Part shown: in pieces, positions 57,237 to 64,000 of the stretch
Position numbering within the stretch: position 1 is the stretch's first letter
Layout: each line of letters begins with the position of its first letter
Source of the DNA: Sphingomonas flavalba
GTDB lineage: Bacteria > Pseudomonadota > Alphaproteobacteria > Sphingomonadales > Sphingomonadaceae
NCBI RefSeq assembly: GCF_004796535.1
Contig: NZ_SPHY01000003.1
Coordinates: 277,022-341,021 of the forward strand
DNA length: 64,000 bases
Direction of reading: 5' to 3'
Notes under the pieces: generated by a model
The model's input: only the letters and a program-made list of their open reading frames with translations
Told to the model about the DNA's origin: nothing
Databases searched by the model: none
Translations under genes and position numbers: made by a program

Positions 57237-57979
57237 CAGCGCGGCGGATCGAGCCGGATCTGGTAGAGGGTCGGCCAGGTCTTGCCGGTGACGAACAGCC
57301 GGTCGCCCGCGCTGTCATAGGCTATGCCGTTCAGCACCGCGTCGCTCCCACGCCGGCCGGAGGCGCGGGCAAGCGCCGACAGGTCGATCCACGCCTTGAC
57401 CCGGCCTGTCGCGGGATTGATCCGTGCGATCCGGTCGGTCATCCAGACATTGGCGAGGATTTCACCCTTCACCCATTCCAGTTCGTTGAGCATCGGCACC
57501 GGCCGCCCGGCGGCGGTGACGGTCAGCCGCCGCTTCACCGCCAGCGTCTTCGGATCGAGGAAGCGCAACACCGCCGTGCCGTCGCTCATGATCAGCGCCT
57601 TGCCGTCATGGGTCAGGCCCCAGCCCTCGCCCTCGTAGCGGAAGGTGCCGACCTGGCGGAAGCTGTCGCGGTCCCAAACGAAGCCGATGCCGTGCTGCCA
57701 GGTCAGGCTGATCAGCCGATCGCCCCAGGCGGCCAGCCCTTCGCCGAAATAGGGCGGCGGCACCGGCGCGGAGCGCAGCACCATGCCGTCGTCGAGCGCG
57801 ACCTCGCGGATCGTCGAGCGGCCGACCAGCCCGGTGCTTTCGAACAGCCGGCCGCCATCGAAGACCAGTCCCTGGGTAAAGGCGCCGCTATCGTGCGGGA
57901 AACGGGCGACGACCGTCGCGGTCTGCACCGGCACGGTCGCCGGGGCCGCCGCGAGCAGCAGCGCCGCGACCACCGTCAC
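57236..57979 (-). CDS. Glutaminyl-peptide cyclotransferase (plant-type QC)
   Basis: A 247-residue protein with a short signal peptide (VVAALLLAAAPATV). The five-bladed propeller sequence of bacterial/plant glutamine cyclotransferases follows: RFPHDSGAFTQGLVFDGGRLFESTGLVGRSTIREV, EGWGLTHDGKALIMSDGT, and LNELEWVKGEILANVWMTDRIARI. It converts N-terminal glutamine to pyroglutamate in the periplasm. The start is GTG 57979, overlapping the ygfZ stop (GTGA) on the same strand, so the two are coupled. Confidence 0.88.
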   Translation of the reverse strand: MTVVAALLLAAAPATVPVQTATVVARFPHDSGAFTQGLVFDGGRLFESTGLVGRSTIREVALDDGMVLRSAPVPPPYFGEGLAAWGDRLISLTWQHGIGFVWDRDSFRQVGTFRYEGEGWGLTHDGKALIMSDGTAVLRFLDPKTLAVKRRLTVTAAGRPVPMLNELEWVKGEILANVWMTDRIARINPATGRVKAWIDLSALARASGRRGSDAVLNGIAYDSAGDRLFVTGKTWPTLYQIRLDPPR

Positions 57980-58710
57980 GCGATTGCCGCCTTCAGCCAG
58001 CCGGGGAGCATCGGCGTGCCGAACGGCAGCGGCGCGGAAAGCGCCTCCACCCGCACCCGCGCCACCGCCAGCCCGAGTTCGGGGTACCAGGCCTGCGCCG
58101 CATCGCCGGGATCGGCCGTGGTTTCGACCACCACCAGCCGGCGGTTGACCTTCTGCCGCCAGTTCATCCGCGCGGTATTTTCCTGCCCGACATAGCAGCC
58201 CTTGACGAAGCTGACGCCGTTCAGCTCGGCGGCGTTGCATTCCAGCCAGAGCGTGCGGTCGCGGCCCAGCTCCGCCACGCCCTCCGTCACGCCCAGCGCG
58301 AGCCGGTGGGCCAGCCAGCCTTCCGCCGCCTCGCCCGCCGGGGCGAGCCAGCGCCGGCCGAGCGCGGCAAGGCGCGGGTCGGGCACGCCGGCGGCGCCCG
58401 CCGGCGCCCAATGCACGGCCAGCCCCGGCTCCGGCGCAATGGCGATCGCGCGGCGCAGCCGGTAGAGAGCGAGCCGCCGTGCCAGCGTCTCCGCCTCCGC
58501 CGCCTCGCAATCGACCAGCAGGTCGTCGCCGTCGGCCCAGAGCAGGAAATCGAACAGCGCCTTGCCCTGCGGCGACAGCAGGCCGCTCCACTGCGGCCGT
58601 CCTTCCGCGACGGCGTTGACGTCCTGGGTCACCAGCCCTTGCAGAAAAATTCTTACATCCGCGCCGGAAAGGCGTAGCAGCGATCGGTCGACAAGGGTGG
58701 TTCCGGGCAT
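57976..58710 (-). CDS. ygfZ: Folate-binding protein YgfZ (Fe-S/tRNA maintenance)
   Basis: A 244-residue GcvT-like protein. The invariant KGCYVGQE motif lies near residue 165, with the N-terminal LSGADVRIFLQGLVTQDV and GLLSPQGKALFDFLL typical of YgfZ. It uses tetrahydrofolate and helps maintain certain Fe-S enzymes such as MiaB. The gene is divergent from the dihydroorotase-like gene (52 bases apart), a pairing common in alphaproteobacteria, and is followed by the cyclotransferase. Confidence 0.92.
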   Translation of the reverse strand: MPGTTLVDRSLLRLSGADVRIFLQGLVTQDVNAVAEGRPQWSGLLSPQGKALFDFLLWADGDDLLVDCEAAEAETLARRLALYRLRRAIAIAPEPGLAVHWAPAGAAGVPDPRLAALGRRWLAPAGEAAEGWLAHRLALGVTEGVAELGRDRTLWLECNAAELNGVSFVKGCYVGQENTARMNWRQKVNRRLVVVETTADPGDAAQAWYPELGLAVARVRVEALSAPLPFGTPMLPGWLKAAIA

Positions 58711-58762
58711 GAGCGGAAACTAGGCACCCACCGGCCGGATTGAAAGTGGAAGGACTTGAGGC

Positions 58763-60088
58763 ATGGCGCATTTCGATCTGTTGTTGAAAGGCGGCACCGT
58801 CCACACCCCCGGCGGCCCGGTCGCGACCAGCATCGGCGTGACCGGCGGGCGCATCGCCGAACTGGGCGTCGACGGCGACGCCGACATGGCGATCGACTGC
58901 ACCGGCCTCGACATCATGCCCGGCGTGATCGACAGTCAGGTCCATTTCCGCGAGCCCGGGCTGGAGCATAAGGAGGACCTGGAATCGGGCAGCCGTTCAG
59001 CGGTGCTCGGCGGCGTCACCGCCGTGTTCGAGATGCCGAACACCAAGCCCAACACCGACACGGCGGAGGCGCTGGCCGACAAGCTGAAGCGCGCCCGCCA
59101 CCGCATGTGGTGCGACCATGCCTTCTATGTCGGGGCGACCGCCGCCAATGCCGAGGGGCTGGCGGAGCTGGAGCGGATTCCGGGCGCCGCCGGGGTCAAG
59201 ATCTTCATGGGCGCATCGACCGGCGACCTGCTGGTCTCCGATGACGGCAACCTCGCGCGGGTGCTGGCCAGCGGCCACCGCCGCGTAGCCATCCATGCCG
59301 AGGACGAGCCGCGAATGAATGCGCGGGAGGGAGAGCGCATTCCCGGCGACCCGGCGTCCCACCCGATCTGGCGCGACGACGAGAGCGCGCTGCTCGCCAC
59401 CCGGCGCATCCTGCGGCTGGCGCGCGAAGCCGGGCGGCGCATCCACATCCTCCACATCAGCACGCCTGCGGAATTCGCGCTGATCGCGCAAAACAAGGAT
59501 ATCGCGAGCTGCGAGGTGACGCCCCAGCACCTGACCATGGCCGCCGAGGACGTCTATCCGCGCCTTGGCACCTTCGCCCAGATGAACCCGCCGATCCGCA
59601 GCGCCGCCCACCGCGACGGTCTGTGGTACTGGCTGAACCAGGGCGTGCCAGACGTGCTTGGCTCCGACCACGCGCCGCACACCCGCGAGGAGAAGGCGAA
59701 GCCCTATCCGCAAAGCCCGAGCGGCATGCCCGGCGTTCAGACGCTGCTGCCGCTGCTGTTAGATCATGTCGCCGCCGGGCGGCTGAGCTTCCAGCGGCTG
59801 ATCGAGCTGACCAGCGCCGGACCGCAGCGGGTGTTCGGGCTGGTCGGCAAGGGGCGGATCGCCGCCGGCTATGACGCCGACTTCACCATCGTCGACCGCA
59901 AGGCGCGCTGGACGGTGGAGGAGGACTGGCTTGCCTCGCGCTGCGGCTGGTCGCCGTTCACCGGGATGACGCTGACCGGCCGCCCGGTCGGCACGATCGT
60001 GCGCGGCAACCGGGTGATGTGGGAAGGGACGCTGGCCGACGGCGCGGTCGGCGAGCCGATCCGCTTCGAGTCGACCACCTTCCAATAA
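58763..60088 (+). CDS. Dihydroorotase-like amidohydrolase with altered HxH motif
   Basis: A 441-residue class I dihydroorotase/cyclic amidase-type protein with two-metal TIM barrel features. VKIFMGAST carries the carbamylated Lys, and CEVTPQHL, LHISTPAEF and GSDHAPHTREEK supply the remaining ligands. The first motif reads DSQVHFREPG, so the first His of HxH is Gln. I recall this Gln from a subgroup of alphaproteobacterial proteins annotated as PyrC. Pyrimidine-pathway activity is possible, but another cyclic-amide substrate cannot be excluded. It is divergent from ygfZ. Confidence 0.82.
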   Translation: MAHFDLLLKGGTVHTPGGPVATSIGVTGGRIAELGVDGDADMAIDCTGLDIMPGVIDSQVHFREPGLEHKEDLESGSRSAVLGGVTAVFEMPNTKPNTDTAEALADKLKRARHRMWCDHAFYVGATAANAEGLAELERIPGAAGVKIFMGASTGDLLVSDDGNLARVLASGHRRVAIHAEDEPRMNAREGERIPGDPASHPIWRDDESALLATRRILRLAREAGRRIHILHISTPAEFALIAQNKDIASCEVTPQHLTMAAEDVYPRLGTFAQMNPPIRSAAHRDGLWYWLNQGVPDVLGSDHAPHTREEKAKPYPQSPSGMPGVQTLLPLLLDHVAAGRLSFQRLIELTSAGPQRVFGLVGKGRIAAGYDADFTIVDRKARWTVEEDWLASRCGWSPFTGMTLTGRPVGTIVRGNRVMWEGTLADGAVGEPIRFESTTFQ

Positions 60089-60128
60089 GCGCCCAGCCCT
60101 TGATCGCGACCCTCGCCTGCCCCATCTG

Positions 60129-60206
60129 GCGGGGGAGGCCACGTCCTCGCCCGCGCGCGGGTTTCAGGTCCGGGACGGCCCGGCAGCTTTTCGGAAGGAG
60201 GCTGTC
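60129..60206 (+). promoter_or_regulatory. Guanidine-II (mini-ykkC)-like riboswitch before gdx
   Basis: The second hairpin is a textbook mini-ykkC unit: CCGGG-ACGG-CCCGG (60170-60183), ending 9 bases before the GGAAGGAGG ribosome site. The first, GCGGGGGAGG/CCTCGCCCGC (60129-60138, 60145-60154), has 9 of 10 pairs but a degenerate CCACGT loop in place of ACGR. Mini-ykkC aptamers use two ACGR hairpins and control gdx/sugE genes. The position fits that role, with the first hairpin uncertain. Confidence 0.6.
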
Positions 60207-60527
60207 GTGGCTTGGGTCTATCTTGTCGCCGCCGGTATTCTTGAAGTGGTCTGGGCCTATGCGATGAAGCAGGCCCACGGTTTCACCCGGCTTACCCCCT
60301 CGGTTATCACGGTAATCACGATGGTCGCCAGCTTCGCGCTGCTGTCGCTGGCGATGAAGGCGTTGCCGCTGGGCACCGCCTACACGATCTGGACCGGGAT
60401 CGGCGCGGTCGGCGCCTTCATCATCGGCGTCGCGGTGCTCGGCGAGCAGGCGAGTGGGCTGCGGATCGCCGCCGCGCTTCTGATCGTCAGCGGGCTGGTG
60501 CTGATGAAGCTGTCGTCTCAGGAATAA
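60207..60527 (+). CDS. gdx: Small multidrug resistance family exporter, Gdx/SugE type
   Basis: A 106-residue four-helix SMR protein acting as an antiparallel dimer in the inner membrane. The proton/substrate Glu lies in the first helix (AGILEVVWAYAMK), and AYTIWTGIGAVGAFIIGV forms helix three. This is the Gdx subtype (guanidinium/H+ exchange) rather than the EmrE drug-export subtype. The start is GTG with a strong GGAAGGAGG site. The guanidine-II-like leader upstream supports the substrate assignment. Confidence 0.88.
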   Translation: MAWVYLVAAGILEVVWAYAMKQAHGFTRLTPSVITVITMVASFALLSLAMKALPLGTAYTIWTGIGAVGAFIIGVAVLGEQASGLRIAAALLIVSGLVLMKLSSQE

Positions 60528-60528
60528 C

Positions 60529-61275
60529 TCAGCAGGTGGGGATCGCCGCCGGCTTACCGACGACCGTGTAGGACGCGCCGTCCGCCGCCTTCTCATAGCG
60601 GGTGGCGCCGGTGACGCCGCCGGAATAGCGAATGGCGAAATCATGGTCGCGGGTGCCGGCGACGATCTTGCCCTCCACCTCTTCCGCCTTGCCGTCCGTC
60701 ACGGCGCCGGCATCGGAATAGCCGATCGGCAGATCGTCGGCGATCGTCACCGGGCCGGTGGCGGTCAGCGCGACCAGTTGGGCACGGCTGCAGGTGAAGC
60801 CCTGGAAGGTGCCGCCGCGCCTCGCCTCGATCACCGACACGGAAGCGATGTCGTCGCGCACCTCCCAGTCCGGCGCGGCGCCGAAGCTGGTCCCGGCGGC
60901 GGCGGCCGGAAACGCCCGCTCGACGGTGAAGGCGTCGCCCGCGACCTTCAGATAGTGGACGGCGAGGGTGCCGGCGCAGGCGTGGCAATCATCGCCCTGC
61001 CCGCCGGATACGAGGATCGGCCGGTCGCCGCTCCACACCAGCCGCGCCGGGGTCAGCACATAGCTCTGATCGCCGACGCGGACGCTGCGACTGCGCTCGT
61101 CAGGGAAGACGACGGTGCCGGCGCGGGCGAGCTGGACGCCCGGATCGAGCGCTTTCATCGCCGCGACGGGATCGACGACCGGCTCCGGCGCTTCCGTCTG
61201 CTGCTGCGGCTGGCGATTGCACGCCGACAGCGCCAGCGCTGCGATCAGCGCGCCCATTCCGATCGATCCGCGCAT
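60529..61275 (-). CDS. Exported lipoprotein of unknown function
   Basis: A 248-residue protein with a lipoprotein signal (LIAALALSACNRQP, Cys near residue 19). A Gln/Pro-rich tether leads to a domain with paired cysteines in GGQGDDCHACAGTLAVHYL, a C-x2-C that could bind metal or form a disulfide. Further Cys occur in GFTCSRAQ and at the C terminus. The ATG at 61275 has GGGAG upstream. I do not recognise a named family. Its stop lies 1 base after the convergent gdx gene. Confidence 0.65.
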   Translation of the reverse strand: MRGSIGMGALIAALALSACNRQPQQQTEAPEPVVDPVAAMKALDPGVQLARAGTVVFPDERSRSVRVGDQSYVLTPARLVWSGDRPILVSGGQGDDCHACAGTLAVHYLKVAGDAFTVERAFPAAAAGTSFGAAPDWEVRDDIASVSVIEARRGGTFQGFTCSRAQLVALTATGPVTIADDLPIGYSDAGAVTDGKAEEVEGKIVAGTRDHDFAIRYSGGVTGATRYEKAADGASYTVVGKPAAIPTC

Positions 61276-61465
61276 CACACTCTCCCACATCCGGTCCGCC
61301 GGTTTCGCCGCGCCTGACCCCGGCGGTCAAGCCGCCCGGCGGGCTTTCGCCCCGGCCCTGCCCCGGCCGGTCCGGACCCCCTTCATTTTCCAGCGCAAAA
61401 GGTGGAGACAGTGTCGCCAGATGCCCCGGCGCCAGGCGCCCAGGCGACACAGGGGGACCCGTTTC

Positions 61466-63916
61466 ATGTCGCATCCGCCGTTTATCGCACTCGTCCTCGC
61501 GCTGGCGCTGGCCGGCCCCGCTCCAGCGGCCGCCGCCCCGGCGCCGGCCAGCGCCGTCACCCGCCTGGACGGGTTGCTGCCGGTCACCGTCGACCGCAAG
61601 GACGGGCGCATCCTGATCAGCCTGCCGGCACCGGACAAGGACGGCATCGCCGGGCGCTTCATCTATGCCAACGCGCTGCGTACCGGGCTTGGCTCCGCGA
61701 CGATCATGCTCGATCGCGGCGCCAATAGCGGGTCGCGGCTGCTCGTCTTCCGCCGGATCGGCAACCGGGTCGCCGCCGAGTTCGAGAATCCGCGCTTCCG
61801 CGCCGCCGGCGCCCCGGCAGCGGAGCGGGACGCGGCGCGCGCCAGCTTCGCCTATTCGACCGTCTGGATCGGCAAGGTCGACAGCGAGACGGCCGGCGGC
61901 GGCTTCACCGTCGACATCGCGCCAATGCTGGCGACCGACACGATGGGCATCGCCGATGCGCTGAACGGCGCCGAGAAGGGCTATGCGCTGAACCCGGCAC
62001 TGTCGGCGGTCGACCCCGCGTCGGTGAAGGTGTTCCCCGACAATATCGAGATCGAGGCGCGCCAGACCTACACCTCCGCCACACCGGGGGCGGAGACGCG
62101 GGCGATCGCGCCGGTCGAGGGCAATGTCAGCTTCGTCGTCCGCCACAGCTTCGTGCGGCTGCCGCCGGCCGGCTACACCCCGCTGCGCTTCGACCCGCGC
62201 GGCGGCAGCTTCGCCACCCAGATCGTCGACTACGGCACTCCGCTCGGCGCGCCGGTGGTCTATGAGCTGGCCAACCGCTTCCGCCTGGAAAAGATCGATC
62301 CCGCCGCCGCCCGATCGCCGGTCCGGAAGCCGATCATCTTCTACATCGACCGCGCCGCGCCGGAGCCGATCCGCACCGCGCTGGCCGAGGGGACGCGCTG
62401 GTGGGCCGATGCGTTCGACAAGGCCGGCTTTGTCGATGCGTTCAAGGTCGAGATTCTGCCCGAAGGGGTCGATCCGCTCGACCTGCGCTACAACATCGTC
62501 AACTGGGTCAACCGGGCGACGCGCGGCTGGTCCTACGGCCAGGCGGTGACCGATCCGCGCACCGGCGAGATCATCAAGGGCAACGTGATGCTCGGCTCGC
62601 TGCGCGTGCGGCAGGATATGCTGATCTTCGAGGGGCTGGTCGGCGCCGACAAGGTCGGCAGCGGCGGGCCGAACGATCCGGTGCAGGTCGCGCTCGCCCG
62701 CATCCGCCAGCTTGCCGCGCACGAGGTCGGCCATGCGCTGGGCCTTGCCCATAATTTCGCGGCGAGCACCCAGGGCCGTTATTCGGTGATGGATTATCCG
62801 GCGCCGCGCATCGCGCTGAACGACGGCGCACCGGACCTGTCGGACGCCTACGGCGCCGGTGCCGGGCGCTGGGACGATTATGCGATCGACTGGCTCTACG
62901 CGTCGGCCAGCGACGAGGCGGCGCGGGCGACCGCGCTCGCCGGGGTCAGGGAAGGGCTGCGCTACGCGACCGACGGCGACGCCCGCGCGCCGGAGACCGG
63001 CCAGCCCTGGGGCAGCCTGTGGGACGACGGCGCCGACCCAGCGGCGGAACTGGATCGGATGGCCGGTGTCCGCCGCGCGGCGCTGGCGCATTTCGGCGTT
63101 GGCGCGCTGGCGGCCAACGAGCCGGTCGCCAATCTCCGCCGCAAATTCGTGCCGATCTGGCTGCTCGACCGCTACCAGATCGAGGCGGCGGGCAAGCTGC
63201 TCGGCGGCGTCGATTTCGCCTATGCGGTGGCCGGGGACGGGCGCGAGCAGGCTGAACCGGTGGCGGCGGCGCTGCAGCGCCACGCGCTCGATTCGCTGCT
63301 GGCGACGCTGGCGGCGTCGGCGCTGGACGTGCCCGAGGGCCTGGTGCCGATGCTGTCGGCCGGCTGGTCCGGCGAGAACGACCGCCAGTTCGACATCGAG
63401 ATCTTCCGTACCGCCGGCGGCCCGGTGTTCGACCCGCTGGCGGCGGCGGAGGCGAAGGCGGCGCAGACATTGATGGTGCTGCTCGCGCCGGAGCGGCTGG
63501 CGCGGCTGGCCGTGCAGCAGCGGCGCAATCCGGCATTGCCCGGCGCCGACACGCTGGTCGACCGGCTGATCGCCGCGACCTTCGACGCGCGCAACGGCGG
63601 CCGGCTGGCGGCGGTCAGGCGGCGCACGGCGACGACGGCCGCGCTGGCGCTGGCGCGTGTGGCGCGTGACCCCAAGCTGGCGCCGGACCTGGCCGTCGCC
63701 ATCGACGACCGGCTGCAGAGGCTGGCCGAGGCGCTGGCCAAGCGACCGGGCGACGCGGCGGAGCAGGGCTGGGCGCGCGGCCTGTCCCGCCTGCTCGCCG
63801 ATCGCGAGGCGCTGGACAAGGCGGTCGCCGACAAGGCCCGAGCGCCGAACGTGCCGCCGGGCATGCCGATCGGCGCGGAGAGCGACTGGATGGCGTTCGA
63901 CGGCGGCGACGACTAG
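61466..63916 (+). CDS. Large secreted zinc-dependent metalloprotease (DUF5117/DUF5118)
   Basis: An 816-residue protein with a signal peptide (IALVLALALAGPAPAAAAPA). A DUF5118/DUF5117-type N-terminal region precedes a metzincin-type catalytic domain with HEVGHALGLAHN near residue 419 and the Met-turn region VMDYP. The long C-terminal domain is helical. Family members are common in Sphingomonadales and Bacteroidetes, with unknown targets. The ATG at 61466 has a GGGGGA site. Its stop codon is part of the third copy of the AGAGTxTGTCCGCTT repeat. Confidence 0.87.
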   Translation: MSHPPFIALVLALALAGPAPAAAAPAPASAVTRLDGLLPVTVDRKDGRILISLPAPDKDGIAGRFIYANALRTGLGSATIMLDRGANSGSRLLVFRRIGNRVAAEFENPRFRAAGAPAAERDAARASFAYSTVWIGKVDSETAGGGFTVDIAPMLATDTMGIADALNGAEKGYALNPALSAVDPASVKVFPDNIEIEARQTYTSATPGAETRAIAPVEGNVSFVVRHSFVRLPPAGYTPLRFDPRGGSFATQIVDYGTPLGAPVVYELANRFRLEKIDPAAARSPVRKPIIFYIDRAAPEPIRTALAEGTRWWADAFDKAGFVDAFKVEILPEGVDPLDLRYNIVNWVNRATRGWSYGQAVTDPRTGEIIKGNVMLGSLRVRQDMLIFEGLVGADKVGSGGPNDPVQVALARIRQLAAHEVGHALGLAHNFAASTQGRYSVMDYPAPRIALNDGAPDLSDAYGAGAGRWDDYAIDWLYASASDEAARATALAGVREGLRYATDGDARAPETGQPWGSLWDDGADPAAELDRMAGVRRAALAHFGVGALAANEPVANLRRKFVPIWLLDRYQIEAAGKLLGGVDFAYAVAGDGREQAEPVAAALQRHALDSLLATLAASALDVPEGLVPMLSAGWSGENDRQFDIEIFRTAGGPVFDPLAAAEAKAAQTLMVLLAPERLARLAVQQRRNPALPGADTLVDRLIAATFDARNGGRLAAVRRRTATTAALALARVARDPKLAPDLAVAIDDRLQRLAEALAKRPGDAAEQGWARGLSRLLADREALDKAVADKARAPNVPPGMPIGAESDWMAFDGGDD

Positions 63917-63940
63917 AGTCTGTCCGCTTTAGGCGGCACC
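63915..63940. repeat. Stop-codon-linked repeat, left arm only
   Basis: AGAGTCTGTCCGCTT (63915-63929) matches the left arm of the 24199 copy at 14 of 15 positions, again overlapping a TAG stop. The right arm is absent here; a different palindrome follows. Confidence 0.55.
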
Positions 63941-63946
63941 GGCCCG

Positions 63947-64000
63947 CTCCCCCACCCGGCCTCCCATATGATACTGCCGTTGGGAGGCCGGGTGGGGGAG
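63947..64000. terminator. Perfect 20-base inverted repeat at the window edge
   Basis: Arms 63947-63966 and 63981-64000 are exact complements over 20 bases with a 14-base loop. It follows the metalloprotease and would form a very stable hairpin, as a terminator or dispersed palindrome. It is cut by the end of the window, so its full extent is unknown. Confidence 0.7.

Noticed and set aside
61100..63283. Long open frame antisense to the zinc metalloprotease
   Set aside because: It is a shadow of the metalloprotease, with Arg/Gly/Asp-rich low-complexity composition and no recognisable domain.

Overview
This window is a chromosomal segment from a high-GC alphaproteobacterium, most likely Sphingomonadaceae (Sphingomonas or a close relative). 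The signs are uniformly GC-rich codon use, two TonB-dependent receptors, an UrcA-family protein, a PEPxxWA-CTERM protein, a CYP153 P450, LytS/LytTR pairs, and PHB-related genes. It looks like ordinary chromosome: no phage, transposase, plasmid or CRISPR module was seen. No gap longer than about 300 bases lacks a gene. The widest (24201-24473) holds a repeat, a promoter and tRNA-Pro.

Layout. 0-6 kb: ilvC, a YceI protein, leuA behind a Leu-rich leader peptide, a glycerate-kinase-like P-loop kinase, an Rrf2 regulator and a nitronate monooxygenase. 6-17 kb: PfkB kinase, EI24-like membrane protein, lipoprotein, ABC exporter pair, CYP153, PEP-mutase-like enzyme, a first LytS/LytTR pair, an animal-type haem peroxidase and an HD protein. 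17-27 kb: TonB receptor, lepA, CsgG-like protein, ferredoxin-NADP reductase, tRNA-Pro(CGG) and a subtilisin autotransporter. 27-32 kb: HAD nucleotidase, dapD, TlpA-like thioredoxin, argH, an LptM-like lipoprotein and lysA, so lysine and arginine synthesis are grouped. 32-40 kb: DUF4893 protein, bdhA and patatin (PHB use), a zinc peptidase, an SDF symporter, UrcA, a second LytS/LytTR pair and a small acidic protein. 40-49 kb: gor, pgi, hspQ, tRNA-Ser(CGA), yebC-ruvC-ruvA, mtnP-maiA-TonB receptor. 49-64 kb: PhaE-like coiled-coil protein, FAD amine oxidase, phasin, HutD, SDR, acnA, PEP-CTERM metalloprotease, glutamine cyclotransferase-ygfZ, a dihydroorotase-like enzyme, a gdx/sugE exporter behind a guanidine-II-like leader, a lipoprotein and a large zinc metalloprotease.

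The most interesting signals are regulatory. They are: a leuA leader peptide with two mutually exclusive hairpins; near-identical TTGCA palindromes at the 5' ends of the patatin and phasin genes, suggesting a small PHB regulon; a guanidine-II-like element before the gdx gene; a ruvC that needs a CTG start to keep its catalytic Asp; a dihydroorotase with Gln in place of the first His of HxH; and a hairpin repeat family whose first bases are part of TAG stop codons. No wholly new multi-gene system could be supported.
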